Translations under genes and position numbers: made by a program | Notes under the pieces: model-generated | Told to the model about the DNA's origin: nothing | The model's database searches: none | The model's input: only the letters and a program-made list of their open reading frames with translations | In this document: positions 1 through 8,959 of the stretch, in pieces | Numbering within the stretch: the stretch's first letter is position 1 | Layout of the letters: the number at the start of each line of letters is the position of its first letter | From: Sulfitobacter sp. 20_GPM-1509m | GTDB taxonomy: Bacteria; Pseudomonadota; Alphaproteobacteria; Rhodobacterales; Rhodobacteraceae | DNA length: 64,000 nt | Direction of reading: 5' to 3' | Assembly (NCBI RefSeq): GCF_000620505.1 | Contig: NZ_JIBC01000004.1 | Coordinates: 620,001-684,000 of the forward strand

Positions 1-120
1 GCCGCGGATTACGAGCGGCTCGAATTCCTGCGGGTTCTGCGCCACTATGGCAACGAGCCGGTCAGCGACACCGCACATATCATCACGCCTGACCAACCTG
101 TGACCAGGGTGGGGGAATGA
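1..120 (+). CDS. mreC: Rod shape-determining protein MreC, C-terminal end (partial)
   Basis: The first 40 codons are open in frame and end in TGA at 118-120, giving a tail with the motif YERLEFLRVLRHYG and the end TRVGE. Such a tail, directly before mreD, mrdA and rodA, identifies MreC. Family knowledge: MreC is a single-pass inner-membrane protein with a periplasmic domain that scaffolds the elongasome between MreB and RodA/PBP2. The start, the membrane segment and nearly the whole domain lie outside the window. The stop overlaps the mreD start as ATGA, so translation is probably coupled. Confidence rests mainly on context because only 39 residues are visible. Confidence 0.8.
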   Translation, partial: AADYERLEFLRVLRHYGNEPVSDTAHIITPDQPVTRVGE

Positions 121-656
121 ACGAACAGTCACAACTCCACGTCTGGGTGATGCGCGCCGCCTTTTGCCTGCTGGTTCTGGTGATCCTGTTCTTCCAGATC
201 CTGCCGCTGCAGACCCAGCCCGGCCAATGGGCCCCGCCCGACCTGCTGATCGGCTTTGTCTTTGCGTGGTCGGTGCGCCGCCCTGAATATGTGCCGCCGC
301 TGATGCTGGCCGTCCTGCTGATGCTGGCCGACCTGCTGTTGCAGCGCCCGCCGGGACTGTATGCGGCGCTGGTTCTGATGGCGAGCGAGAATCTGAAGGG
401 GCGCGCCCGCGCCTTGCGCGCCTCGACGCTGGTGGCAGAGTTTGTGACCGTGGCCATGTTGATGGTTGCCGTGGCTGTGGCCTACCGCCTGGTTCACAAA
501 GTTATGTTGATTGATACAGCGCCAATGGGCTTGTCACTCTTGCAACTGGGGCTGACAATCCTCAGCTATCCGCTGGTGGTACTGGTCACGCACAGCATCA
601 TGCGTGTCCGCAAGACCGGGCCGGGCGATCTGGAAACGGCAGGAGGCCGCATATGA
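117..656 (+). CDS. mreD: Rod shape-determining protein MreD
   Basis: A 179-residue hydrophobic protein with about five predicted membrane segments (roughly residues 14-31, 39-53, 60-75, 106-126 and 143-162), the usual size and topology of MreD. Family knowledge: MreD is an integral inner-membrane part of the Rod (elongation) complex with MreB, MreC, RodA and PBP2. It starts with ATG overlapping the mreC stop (ATGA at 117-120), and its own stop overlaps the mrdA start in the same way. It is thus the second gene of a coupled mreC-mreD-mrdA-rodA operon. Primary sequence is poorly conserved in this family, so the call leans on topology and neighbours. Confidence 0.92.
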   Translation: MNEQSQLHVWVMRAAFCLLVLVILFFQILPLQTQPGQWAPPDLLIGFVFAWSVRRPEYVPPLMLAVLLMLADLLLQRPPGLYAALVLMASENLKGRARALRASTLVAEFVTVAMLMVAVAVAYRLVHKVMLIDTAPMGLSLLQLGLTILSYPLVVLVTHSIMRVRKTGPGDLETAGGRI

Positions 657-2596
657 AACGCACCCGCGCTGATGCCGAAGCCGGCAACCGCACGATTTCG
701 CGCCGTGCCGCAGTTCTGGGCGGGCTGCAGCTGGCCTTTGTCGGGGGGCTGGCCGCGCGGATGAACTTCTTGCAGGTTGATCAGGCCGACCAGTTTCGTC
801 TGTTGGCCGAAGACAACCGCATCAAGGACAGCCTGATCCCGCCTGCGCGGGGCGAAGTGTTCGACCGCAACGGCGTGCAGCTGGCAAAGAATGTTCCCTC
901 GTACCGCATCATCGTCAAGCGCGAGGACATCGGCGATGTGGACGAGGCGCTGGAACGGCTGGGCCGTGTGGTCAGGCTGGACCCGGACGATCTGGAACGG
1001 GCGATGATCGAGATGAAACGCTCGGCCCCGTTCCATCCGATCACCGTTGCCGAAAACGTATCGTGGGAAGACATCAGCCGCGTCAGCGTGAACGCGCCCG
1101 CCCTGCCCGGCGTCACGCCCGAGGTTGGCCTGAGCCGGATCTATCCGCTGGGATCGGACTTTGCCCATGTGCTGGGCTATGTGGGCCCGGTCAGCGACTA
1201 TGACCTGGAACAGATGGAAGCCCCGGACCAGTTGCTGCTGATCCCCCGGTTTCAGATCGGCAAGGTCGGCATCGAGGCCAAGCAAGAGGACCGTCTGCGC
1301 GGCAAGGCCGGTGTAAAACGCGAAGAGGTCAACGCCACGGGCCGCGTGATGCGCGAGCTGGACCGGCGCGAGGGGCGTCCGGGTGCGGATATTCAGCTGA
1401 CCATTGACGCGAACTTGCAGAACTACGTTCAGGCGCGGCTGGGACAGGAAAGCGCCAGTGCGGTGGTGATGGACTGTGAGACCGGTGATCTGGTGGCAAT
1501 TGCCTCGGCACCGTCGTTTGATCCCAACCTGTTCGTGCGCGGGATTTCGGTCGCGAACTACAAGGAACTGACCGAGAATATCTATCGCCCGCTGGCGTCG
1601 AAAACGGTGCAGGGGGCTTATCCGCCCGGCTCGACCTTCAAGATGATGACGGCACTGGCGGCGTTGGAAGAGGGCATGGCCCAACCGGACGAGACGGTCT
1701 ATTGCCCGGGCTATCTGGAAGTGGCCGACCGCCGCTTTCACTGCTGGAAGCGGGGCGGGCACGGCTATGTCGACCTGCAGAACAGTCTGAAACAGTCCTG
1801 CGACGTCTATTATTACGATCTGGCCCTGAAGGTCGGCATCGAAAAGATTTCGGCCATGGCGCAGCGCTTTGGCCTTGGGGTGCGCCACGATGTGCCGATG
1901 TCGGCAATCTCGCAGGGGCTGACGCCGACAAAGGACTGGAAACGCCGCGTGCACGGGCAGGAGTGGGTGATCGGTGACACGGTCAACGCGTCCATCGGTC
2001 AGGGCTATATGCTGGCGTCGCCGCTGCAGCTGGCGGTGATGACCGCCCGTATTGCGACGGGTCGCAACGTGACCCCACGGCTGGTGAAATCGGTGGACGG
2101 CATCGAAGAGCCGTCGGGTGCCGGTGAAAGCATGGGATTGAACGAGAACAACCTGCGCAAGATGCGCCGCGCGATGTATGACGTGGTGAACGACCGGCGC
2201 GGCACGGGCTATGGCAGCCGGATCATCACCGAAGGCATGCGCATGGCAGGCAAGAGCGGCACCAGCCAGGTCCGCAACATCACTGCCGCCGAACGCGCAC
2301 GCGGCGTTGTCAACAACAACGACCTGCCGTGGGAGCGGCGGGACCACGCGTTGTTCGTGAGCTTTGCCCCCATGGAAAACCCCAAATATGCCGTATCGGT
2401 CATCGTCGAACACGGCGGCGGCGGGTCGTCTGCGGCGGCTCCGATTGCACGCGATGTCACGCTTCAGGCACTGTATGGCGGGCCGCCCCCGCTGGACGCC
2501 TATCCGTCCAAGGACCGTGGCCGCATCAAGGCCCAGCAGGAAGAACTGCAGGCGGTGCGCCCGCTGGCGGATCTGGGCGGGTCTGATCAGGCATGA
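653..2596 (+). CDS. mrdA: Penicillin-binding protein 2 (peptidoglycan D,D-transpeptidase)
   Basis: A 647-residue class B PBP that cross-links peptidoglycan during cell elongation, partnered with the glycosyltransferase RodA. One N-terminal membrane segment (about residues 22-38) anchors a periplasmic dimerisation domain (about 55-230) and a transpeptidase domain. The catalytic S-x-x-K is S327-T-F-K330. The second motif appears as SCD in QSCDVYYYD, and the third as K534-S-G in GKSGTSQV. KSG rather than KTG is normal for PBP2. The ATGA overlaps with mreD upstream and rodA downstream indicate coupled translation. A long antisense reading frame over this gene is a GC artefact. Confidence 0.97.
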   Translation: MKRTRADAEAGNRTISRRAAVLGGLQLAFVGGLAARMNFLQVDQADQFRLLAEDNRIKDSLIPPARGEVFDRNGVQLAKNVPSYRIIVKREDIGDVDEALERLGRVVRLDPDDLERAMIEMKRSAPFHPITVAENVSWEDISRVSVNAPALPGVTPEVGLSRIYPLGSDFAHVLGYVGPVSDYDLEQMEAPDQLLLIPRFQIGKVGIEAKQEDRLRGKAGVKREEVNATGRVMRELDRREGRPGADIQLTIDANLQNYVQARLGQESASAVVMDCETGDLVAIASAPSFDPNLFVRGISVANYKELTENIYRPLASKTVQGAYPPGSTFKMMTALAALEEGMAQPDETVYCPGYLEVADRRFHCWKRGGHGYVDLQNSLKQSCDVYYYDLALKVGIEKISAMAQRFGLGVRHDVPMSAISQGLTPTKDWKRRVHGQEWVIGDTVNASIGQGYMLASPLQLAVMTARIATGRNVTPRLVKSVDGIEEPSGAGESMGLNENNLRKMRRAMYDVVNDRRGTGYGSRIITEGMRMAGKSGTSQVRNITAAERARGVVNNNDLPWERRDHALFVSFAPMENPKYAVSVIVEHGGGGSSAAAPIARDVTLQALYGGPPPLDAYPSKDRGRIKAQQEELQAVRPLADLGGSDQA

Positions 2597-3732
2597 GCTA
2601 TCTTGAGTATACGGTCAAATCCGTCCCAACCGGTTTTCGCAAGATCCTGTACCTGAACTGGCCGCTGACCATCCTGCTTGCTTCGGTTGCCGGTGTCGGC
2701 TTCCTGATGCTCTATTCCGTCGCGGGCGGGTCCTATATGCCTTGGGCCGAGCCGCAGATGGAACGCTTTGGCGTCGGGCTGGTGCTGATGGTGCTGGTGG
2801 GCCTGGTGCCGATCTGGTTCTGGCGGTCGGTGTCTTCGGTGGCCTACGGCGTGTCGGTGATGCTGCTGATCGCGGTTGAGCTGTTCGGGTCCATCGGGAT
2901 GGGCGCGCAGCGGTGGATTGATCTGGGGTTCATGCGGCTGCAGCCGTCCGAGCTGATGAAGGTCACGCTGGTGATGTTTCTGGCGGCCTATTACGACTGG
3001 CTGCCGCCGGCCAAGAAGTCGCGCCCATTCTGGGTGTTGATCCCCGTGGTGATCATATTGGTTCCCACCGCGCTGGTGCTGGGCCAGCCCGACCTTGGTA
3101 CGGCGATCCTGTTGCTGGCAGCGGGGGGCGGGCTGATGTTTCTGGCCGGTGTGCACTGGGCCTATTTTGCGGCGGTTCTGGCGGCAGGCATCGGGCTGAT
3201 TGCTGCGGTGTTCCAGTCGCGCGGCACGCCGTGGCAGTTGATCAAGGATTACCAGTACCGCCGGATCGACACGTTTCTGGATCCTTCGTCTGACCCGCTG
3301 GGGGCAGGCTATCACATCACCCAATCCAAGATTGCGCTGGGGTCGGGCGGCTGGACCGGGCGCGGGTTCATGCAGGGCACGCAATCGCGGCTGAACTTCC
3401 TGCCCGAAAAGCACACCGACTTTATCTTTACCACGCTGGCCGAAGAATTCGGCTTTGTCGGCGGGTTCTCGTTGCTGGTGCTTTATACGCTGATCATCTT
3501 TTTCTGCGTCGTCTCGGCCGTGAACAACCGCGACCGGTTTTCATCGCTGCTTATTCTGGGGCTGGCGCTGAACTTTTTCCTCTTTTTCTCGGTAAATATG
3601 TCGATGGTCATGGGGTTGGCCCCGGTTGTGGGTGTGCCTCTGCCGCTGGTCAGTTATGGTGGCTCTGCGATGCTTGTTCTCATGCTCGCCTTTGGCTTTG
3701 TTCAAAGCGCCCACATCCACCGACCAAGGTAA
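2593..3732 (+). CDS. rodA: Rod shape-determining protein RodA (SEDS peptidoglycan glycosyltransferase)
   Basis: A 379-residue polytopic membrane protein with about ten membrane segments, typical of the SEDS family. Diagnostic motifs are LQPSELMKV in the first half, LPEKHTDFIF (whose Asp is the catalytic residue of RodA/FtsW) and PLPLVSYGGSA near the C terminus. Family knowledge: RodA polymerises lipid II into glycan strands and works as a complex with PBP2, encoded just upstream. The start overlaps the mrdA stop (ATGA at 2593-2596). The next gene begins three bases after the rodA stop, so the transcript probably continues into the hydroxyacid reductase. Confidence 0.97.
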   Translation: MSYLEYTVKSVPTGFRKILYLNWPLTILLASVAGVGFLMLYSVAGGSYMPWAEPQMERFGVGLVLMVLVGLVPIWFWRSVSSVAYGVSVMLLIAVELFGSIGMGAQRWIDLGFMRLQPSELMKVTLVMFLAAYYDWLPPAKKSRPFWVLIPVVIILVPTALVLGQPDLGTAILLLAAGGGLMFLAGVHWAYFAAVLAAGIGLIAAVFQSRGTPWQLIKDYQYRRIDTFLDPSSDPLGAGYHITQSKIALGSGGWTGRGFMQGTQSRLNFLPEKHTDFIFTTLAEEFGFVGGFSLLVLYTLIIFFCVVSAVNNRDRFSSLLILGLALNFFLFFSVNMSMVMGLAPVVGVPLPLVSYGGSAMLVLMLAFGFVQSAHIHRPR

Positions 3733-3735
3733 ACT

Positions 3736-4665
3736 ATGATCAACGTACTTTTCGCGGCCCACCCCGACCGTTGGGCCAGCTATGAAACACCACTGAAACA
3801 GGCCATCGCCAATGCCGGGGTCGAGGCCAATCTGGCCACCGACATTCCGCCGGCCGATGTCGACTATATCGTCTATGCCCCCAATTCGCCCTTGCAGGAT
3901 TTCACGCCCTATACGCGGGCCAAGGCGGTGCTGAACCTGTGGGCCGGTGTTGAAAAGATCGTGGGCAACGAGACGTTGAAGATCCCGCTGACACGGATGG
4001 TTGATCCGGGCCTGAGCCAGGGCATGTGCGAATGGGTCACCGGCCACACCCTGCGCCATCATCTGGGCATTGACGCGCATATCAACTGCGCCCCCGGTGT
4101 GTGGAATAACGTGCCACCGCCGCTGGCATGGGACCGCAAGGTGACCGTGCTGGGGCTGGGCGAGCTGGGCACCGCCTGTGCGCAGATGCTGGCGCTGGCC
4201 GGTTTTGACGTGACCGGCTGGTCGCGCAGTCCCAAGAACCTCGACGGCATCCGCTGTCTGTCCGGCGAAGAGGGTTTGACCAAGGCGCTGACGGGGGCGG
4301 AGATCGTCGTTCTGTTGCTGCCTGACACACCTGCCACCGAGAACACACTGAACGCCGAAACGCTGGGACTGCTGGCCAAGGGCGCGTGCATCATCAACCC
4401 CGGACGCGGGCCGCTGATCGACGACGACGCGCTGCTGGCGGCACTGGACACGGGCCAGGTCGGCCATGCCACGCTGGACGTGTTCCGCGTCGAACCGCTG
4501 CCCGAGGCGCACCCCTTTTGGCACCACCCGCGCGTCACCGTCACGCCCCATGTGGCGGCCGAGACGCGGCCAAAATATTCCGCCCTGACCATTGCGGAAA
4601 ATATCCGGCGCGGAGAAGCGGGCGCGCCGCTTTTGCATCTGGTGGACCGGTCCGCCGGTTACTGA
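3736..4665 (+). CDS. ghrA: Glyoxylate/hydroxypyruvate reductase A-type D-2-hydroxyacid dehydrogenase
   Basis: A 309-residue D-isomer 2-hydroxyacid dehydrogenase. The NAD(P)-binding Rossmann motif is VLGLGELGTA (about residues 137-146). The later motifs INPGRGPLIDDDAL, the acidic region FRVEPLPEAHPFW and TPHVAAETR carry the family's catalytic Glu and His. The short form lacking an extended N terminus fits GhrA, which reduces glyoxylate and hydroxypyruvate with NADPH. It begins three bases after rodA, so it is in the cell-wall operon by position, though no functional link to peptidoglycan is evident. The exact substrate cannot be set from sequence. Confidence 0.85.
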   Translation: MINVLFAAHPDRWASYETPLKQAIANAGVEANLATDIPPADVDYIVYAPNSPLQDFTPYTRAKAVLNLWAGVEKIVGNETLKIPLTRMVDPGLSQGMCEWVTGHTLRHHLGIDAHINCAPGVWNNVPPPLAWDRKVTVLGLGELGTACAQMLALAGFDVTGWSRSPKNLDGIRCLSGEEGLTKALTGAEIVVLLLPDTPATENTLNAETLGLLAKGACIINPGRGPLIDDDALLAALDTGQVGHATLDVFRVEPLPEAHPFWHHPRVTVTPHVAAETRPKYSALTIAENIRRGEAGAPLLHLVDRSAGY

Positions 4666-4676
4666 GGCCAAGGGCA

Positions 4677-5518
4677 GTGGCGCGGAATACATCCCTGCAA
4701 CTGGGACTGATCGGCGACAATATCGCGCAATCGCGCGCGCCGCTGCTGCACCGTCTGGCGGGCGATCAGAACGGTATCGCGGTGCGCTACGACCGTCTGG
4801 TGCCCCCAGCGCGGGGCGAAAGCTTTGACCAGGTCTTTGACCATTGTGCGAGGTCCAGCTTTCGCGGGATCAACATCACCTATCCTTACAAGGAACAGGC
4901 GGTGGCGCGCGCGCGCATCACCGACCCGTTGGTGCGCGCCATCGGGGCGATCAACACGGTGATCTTTGACGGCGACAGGCCACAGGGGTTCAATACCGAT
5001 TATTCGGGCTTCATGGCCGCCTATCAGGCCGGACGCGGGACGCAGGCACCCGACACGGTTCTGATGATCGGCACCGGTGGCGTGGGACGCGCTGTTGCGT
5101 TCGGGCTGGTGGGCTGGGTGTGTCAGAACTGCGGCTGGTCGATCGGGACCGGGCCAAGGCCGAGGCATTGGCCCACGACCTGACCACGAGCGCGCCCGAC
5201 GTCGCAGTCATCGTCAGCACCGACGCCGCAGAGGCGGCCATCGGCGCGACCGGCCTGATCAACTGCACCCCGGTGGGCATGGTCGGCTATGACGGCACGC
5301 CCCTGCCCCGCAGCGCGATGGGTGGTGCGACCTGGGCCTTTGACGCGGTCTATACGCCGACGAACACGCAGTTTCTGACCGATTGCACCGCCGAAGGGCT
5401 GCACATCATTTCAGGGTGGGAGCTGTTCTTTTACCAAGGCGTCCATGCATGGGCGCTGTTTTCAGGGACACCGCTGGATCAGAGCGCCCTGCGACAGGCC
5501 TTGCTGAAGGCAGGCTAA
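4677..5518 (+). pseudogene. Shikimate/quinate dehydrogenase-like gene, frameshifted
   Basis: Two adjoining frames together encode a shikimate dehydrogenase. The first half (likely GTG start at 4677) has GLIGDNIAQSRAPLLH, GINITYPYKEQ with the catalytic Lys, GFNTDYSGF and the cofactor motif GTGGVGRAVAFGL. The second half, in another frame from about 5120, continues with VSELRLVDRD, NCTPVGM and the C-terminal helix. One base is missing at about 5112-5119: restoring it gives GLVGLGVSEL as expected. The gene length, 842 nt, is one short of a whole number of codons. It follows the hydroxyacid reductase by 11 bp. Either the gene is dead, or the deletion is a sequencing error; the rest of the reading frame looks undecayed, so a recent event or an error is more likely. 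Confidence 0.85.
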
Positions 5519-5522
5519 CGGG

Positions 5523-5855
5523 TCAGTCTTCCCCCGCGAGCCGCCGCGACAGGCGCAGCTTGGTCTCGGATGGCTCGGCGCCGATCGCCTGCATCACCTG
5601 TTCCAGCTTGCTGTGTGCGCCGTGCAACTGGTCAAGCAGTGACATGATGATCACCAGCGCATCCTCGTTCACCTCGAAATCATCGGTCAGTTCGCACAGC
5701 AGGGTGATCCGGCGGATGTCCAGCGTGCGGTAGCGCGGCCCGTCGGGGGTGGTCACCGGTGTGACAATGCGCAGGCGTTCAAAGTGGCTGAGCCGTTCGG
5801 CGGTCAACGAGGTGACGCGCGCGATCACCTGATCGGGTGCATATGCATCGGTCAT
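5523..5855 (-). CDS. cbpM: Chaperone modulator CbpM-like protein
   Basis: A 110-residue protein with a MerR-like helical N-terminal part followed by a helix-rich tail (IIMSLLDQLHGAHSKLEQVM). This matches CbpM, a small modulator that binds the J domain of CbpA and inhibits its co-chaperone activity. The start overlaps the stop of the DnaJ-like gene (ATGA at 5852-5855), so the two are made together. Family members lack a complete DNA-binding MerR architecture, and no effector domain is visible here. It ends 5 bp from the convergent, broken shikimate dehydrogenase gene; no terminator is evident in that gap. Confidence 0.82.
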   Translation of the reverse strand: MTDAYAPDQVIARVTSLTAERLSHFERLRIVTPVTTPDGPRYRTLDIRRITLLCELTDDFEVNEDALVIIMSLLDQLHGAHSKLEQVMQAIGAEPSETKLRLSRRLAGED

Positions 5856-6787
5856 TTCGTTTCCTTTCCTGTGCGCGGGTCATAGGCATGGGTGGTCCGC
5901 CAGTCCTCCATGAAGGTCTTCAGCGCGTCGTCGATCTTTGGCGGGCTGACGATGCGCAACGTGATGCGCTGGTCGCCCTTGCCGTTGCGCCCCTTGACGC
6001 CGCGCCCCTTCAGGCGCAGCACCTGGCCCGAGCTGGCACCGGCAGGCACGCTGACCTTGACCGTGCCAGAGACGGTGCGCACCGGCACCTTGCCGCCAAG
6101 GATCGCCTCGTCGATGGTGATTGGCAAGGTTACGAGGATATCGTCCCCGTCCCTTTCGAAATCCGGATTGGGGATCACATCCAGCGTGATAAAGGCGTCC
6201 CCCGGCTGGCCAGCGCCATGGCCCGGCGTTCCCTTGCCGCGCAACCGCAGGGTCTGGCCGTCGCGCGCACCTTCGGGGATCTTGACCTCGAGCGTGCCGC
6301 CATCCGGCAGGGTGATCCGTGTCTTGGTCCCCAGGGCTGCATCCAGAAAGGGCACGCCCAGACGGTATTGCACATCCTGCCCCGGCACATCACCCGGCGC
6401 GCCCCGGCTGAAACCCGCGCCACGCCCGCGGGCGAAGTTAGCAAAGAAATCGTCCGCATCAAAGCCGCCCTCAAACGGGTTGCCCTGTGAGGTCCGGCTT
6501 TGGGTATAGGGGTTTTCCGGTCCACGTGCCGTGTCTCGGTAGTAGCCGCGCGGCGCCTGTTCGGTTCCCGATGCGTCGATTTCGCCCGCGTCAAAGCGGC
6601 GGCGCTGTTCGGGGTCCTTGAGCAGGTCATAGGCCTGCCCCGCCGCTTTGAACCGCGCCTCGGCCCGGGGATCGTCGGGGTTCAGGTCGGGGTGGTCGGT
6701 GCGCGCAATCTTGCGATAGGCCTTTTTGATGTCGTCTGCGCTGGCCTCTTTGGTCAGACCAAGCGCAGCATAGGGATCTTTTGTCAT
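5852..6787 (-). CDS. cbpA: DnaJ-like co-chaperone CbpA
   Basis: A 311-residue J-domain protein. The J domain is residues 1-70, with the HPD motif in RTDHPDLNPDD, which stimulates DnaK ATPase. A linker with Gly/Phe/Arg-rich stretches (about 75-125) follows, then two beta-sandwich substrate-binding domains that include IPEGARDGQTLRLRGKG and VPAGASSGQVLRLKGRG. There is no cysteine-rich zinc finger, which separates CbpA from DnaJ. It is coupled to cbpM downstream. Upstream is an M3 peptidase whose transcript probably ends at a hairpin in between, so cbpA likely has its own promoter. Confidence 0.93.
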   Translation of the reverse strand: MTKDPYAALGLTKEASADDIKKAYRKIARTDHPDLNPDDPRAEARFKAAGQAYDLLKDPEQRRRFDAGEIDASGTEQAPRGYYRDTARGPENPYTQSRTSQGNPFEGGFDADDFFANFARGRGAGFSRGAPGDVPGQDVQYRLGVPFLDAALGTKTRITLPDGGTLEVKIPEGARDGQTLRLRGKGTPGHGAGQPGDAFITLDVIPNPDFERDGDDILVTLPITIDEAILGGKVPVRTVSGTVKVSVPAGASSGQVLRLKGRGVKGRNGKGDQRITLRIVSPPKIDDALKTFMEDWRTTHAYDPRTGKETK

Positions 6788-6837
6788 TCGGTGCTCCGCA
6801 TTTGGTTACATGTCTTTCAGCAAGTGTTCCTGACCAA

Positions 6838-6864
6838 TGCCGCCGCCCCCATTGAGCGGCGGCA
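6838..6864 (-). terminator. Hairpin after the M3 peptidase gene
   Basis: A perfect 9-bp stem TGCCGCCGC/GCGGCGGCA (6838-6846 with 6856-6864) and a 9-base loop lie 7 bp past the peptidase stop and 51 bp before cbpA. There is no strong U tract, so it may act as an intrinsic terminator or as a processing/stability element. It separates the two minus-strand genes. Confidence 0.55.
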
Positions 6865-6870
6865 GATGTA

Positions 6871-8883
6871 TCACGCAGCCAGACCGCGCCCTTTCAACAA
6901 GGCCTCGACTCCCGGCAAACGACCACGGAACGCCGTGTACAGCTCTGCCGCGTCGCGGCTGCCGCCGGTGCTGAGGATGTTTTCCTCCAGCGCCTTGGCC
7001 ACCGTCTCGTCGAATGCGCCTCCGGCCTCTTCGAAGGCTGCAAAGGCATCGGCATCCATCACTTCGGACCACATGTAGCTGTAATACCCCGAGGAATATC
7101 CGTCACCCGAGAACACGTGGGCGAAATGCGGCGTTGCATGGCGCATCCCGATGGCAGGTGGCATCCCGAGTTCCTCGAGGATCTCGGCCTGGCGGGCCAT
7201 CGGGTCGGCGGGCGCTGCGCCGTCATGGAATTCCAGATCGACCAGCGCCGAGGCGACGTATTCGACCGTCTGGAACCCCATGTCATAGGTCGCCGCCGCC
7301 AGAACCTTGTCCAGCAGCACCTGTGGCATCGGCTGGCCGGTCTCGGAATGGGTTGCAAAGGCGCCCAGCACCTCGGGCACGTCCAGCCAGTGTTCGTAAA
7401 GCTGGCTGGGCAATTCGACAAAGTCACGCGCGACGGATGTGCCCGACACGCTTTCATAAGTCACATCCGACAGCATCTGGTGCAGCGCATGGCCGAATTC
7501 GTGAAACAGCGTGCGCGCGTCGTCATAGGACAACAACGCCGGATCGCCCTTGGCAAAGTTGCACACGTTGATCACCACCGGTGTCTGCACCTGCGGATGT
7601 TTCGCCTGTGACCGCATCGCGGAACACCACGCGCCCGAGCGTTTCGAGCCGCGTGCGAAATAGTCACCGATGAACACTGCGATATGCTCACCGCCCCGCG
7701 TCACATTCCACGCGCGGCAATCGGGGTGATAGAGCGGTACGTCCAGCGGTTCGAACGACAGGCCAAACAGCCGCGACGCGCAGTCGAACGACGCCTCGAT
7801 CATCCGGTCGAGCTGGAAATAGGGCTTCAGCTCGGCCTCGTCCAGATCGTGCAGTTGCTGGCGGCGGCGTTCGGAATAGAACCGCCAGTCCCAGGCCTGC
7901 AACTCGCCGTTCACGCCGTCTTGTTGCATCATCTGGGCCAGCACCCAGGCATCAGCCTCGGCCTGTGCCTTGGCCGGCTCCCAGACCTGCATCAACAGGG
8001 CCCGCACCGATGCCGCGTCGCCCGCCATTTCGGTTTCCAGCTTGTAGGCGGCAAAGTTTTCATAACCCAGAAGCTTGGCCCGTTCTTCGCGCAGTTTCAG
8101 GATTTCGGCAGCGATGTCGCGGTTGTCGGTCTTGCCCCCGTTTGCCCCCCGCGCGGCCCATGCCTTGTAGGCAATCTCGCGCAGGTCGCGGCGGGTGGAG
8201 AATTGCAGGAACGGCACGATCAGCGACCGCGACAGGGTGATCACGGCCCCATCTGCGCCCTTTTCCTTGCCGGCCTCGCGCGCCGTGCGGATCACGAAAT
8301 CCGGCAGCCCCGCCATATCGGTTTCGGCCAGATCCATGTGCCAGTCACGCTCATCCGCCAGCAGGTTCTGGGTGAACTCGGTGCCCAGAACGGCCAGACG
8401 CCCCTTGATCTCTTTCATCCGCGCGGCCTCGGCCCCGGTCAGGGCGGCCCCTGCGCGGACAAAGCCACGGTGGGTCAGCATCAGCACCCGCGCCTGTTCG
8501 TCCGTCAGGTCCAGACTGTCGCGTTGATCCCAGACGGCGGCGACGCGGGCAAACAGCGCGGTGTTGGCCGAAATCTCGGAGAAATGCGCTGCCAGCCGGG
8601 GCGAGAATTCGCGCTGCAACGCCTCGCGCGCCGGATTGCTGTCCGCGCCTGCAACGGTGAAGAAGACGCCCAGAACCTTGTCCAGATCGCGCCCGGCGGC
8701 CTCAAGCGCGCCGATCACATTGTCAAAGGTCGGCGCATCGGCATTGCCTGCAATCGCGTCAATCTCGGCGTTGTGTGCCGCCAGCGCCTGATCCAGCGCG
8801 GGGGTAAAGTCGTCGTCGGAAATGGTATCAAACGGGGCGATCTGGAACGGCGTATCCCATTCGGCAAGCAAGGGGTTGGTCAT
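6871..8883 (-). CDS. M3 family zinc oligopeptidase (oligopeptidase A / Dcp type)
   Basis: A 670-residue cytosolic-type metallopeptidase with the thimet-family zinc motif H461-E-F-G-H465 in LFHEFGHALHQ. The downstream segment VSGTSVARDFVELPSQLYEHW supplies the third zinc ligand (Glu). No signal peptide is seen. Family knowledge: oligopeptidase A and peptidyl-dipeptidase Dcp share this architecture and degrade short peptides, including cleaved signal peptides. The C-terminal FSGDGYSSGYYSYMWSEVMD region lines the substrate pocket. The sequence does not decide between PrlC and Dcp activity. It is flanked by moeB upstream (76 bp) and cbpA downstream. Confidence 0.93.
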   Translation of the reverse strand: MTNPLLAEWDTPFQIAPFDTISDDDFTPALDQALAAHNAEIDAIAGNADAPTFDNVIGALEAAGRDLDKVLGVFFTVAGADSNPAREALQREFSPRLAAHFSEISANTALFARVAAVWDQRDSLDLTDEQARVLMLTHRGFVRAGAALTGAEAARMKEIKGRLAVLGTEFTQNLLADERDWHMDLAETDMAGLPDFVIRTAREAGKEKGADGAVITLSRSLIVPFLQFSTRRDLREIAYKAWAARGANGGKTDNRDIAAEILKLREERAKLLGYENFAAYKLETEMAGDAASVRALLMQVWEPAKAQAEADAWVLAQMMQQDGVNGELQAWDWRFYSERRRQQLHDLDEAELKPYFQLDRMIEASFDCASRLFGLSFEPLDVPLYHPDCRAWNVTRGGEHIAVFIGDYFARGSKRSGAWCSAMRSQAKHPQVQTPVVINVCNFAKGDPALLSYDDARTLFHEFGHALHQMLSDVTYESVSGTSVARDFVELPSQLYEHWLDVPEVLGAFATHSETGQPMPQVLLDKVLAAATYDMGFQTVEYVASALVDLEFHDGAAPADPMARQAEILEELGMPPAIGMRHATPHFAHVFSGDGYSSGYYSYMWSEVMDADAFAAFEEAGGAFDETVAKALEENILSTGGSRDAAELYTAFRGRLPGVEALLKGRGLAA

Positions 8884-8959
8884 GTGGGGTCTCCTTTGAC
8901 CTCAACCTAAACCTTGCCTCGCCACTTGCAATCGCATCCGCCCGATCTGGCGCAGGAAA

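Noticed and set aside
566-2413. A 615-codon open frame antisense to mrdA
   Set aside because: It mirrors a strongly conserved gene, is rich in His, Arg, Gln and Asp without any domain, and is what high GC at third positions gives on the opposite strand.
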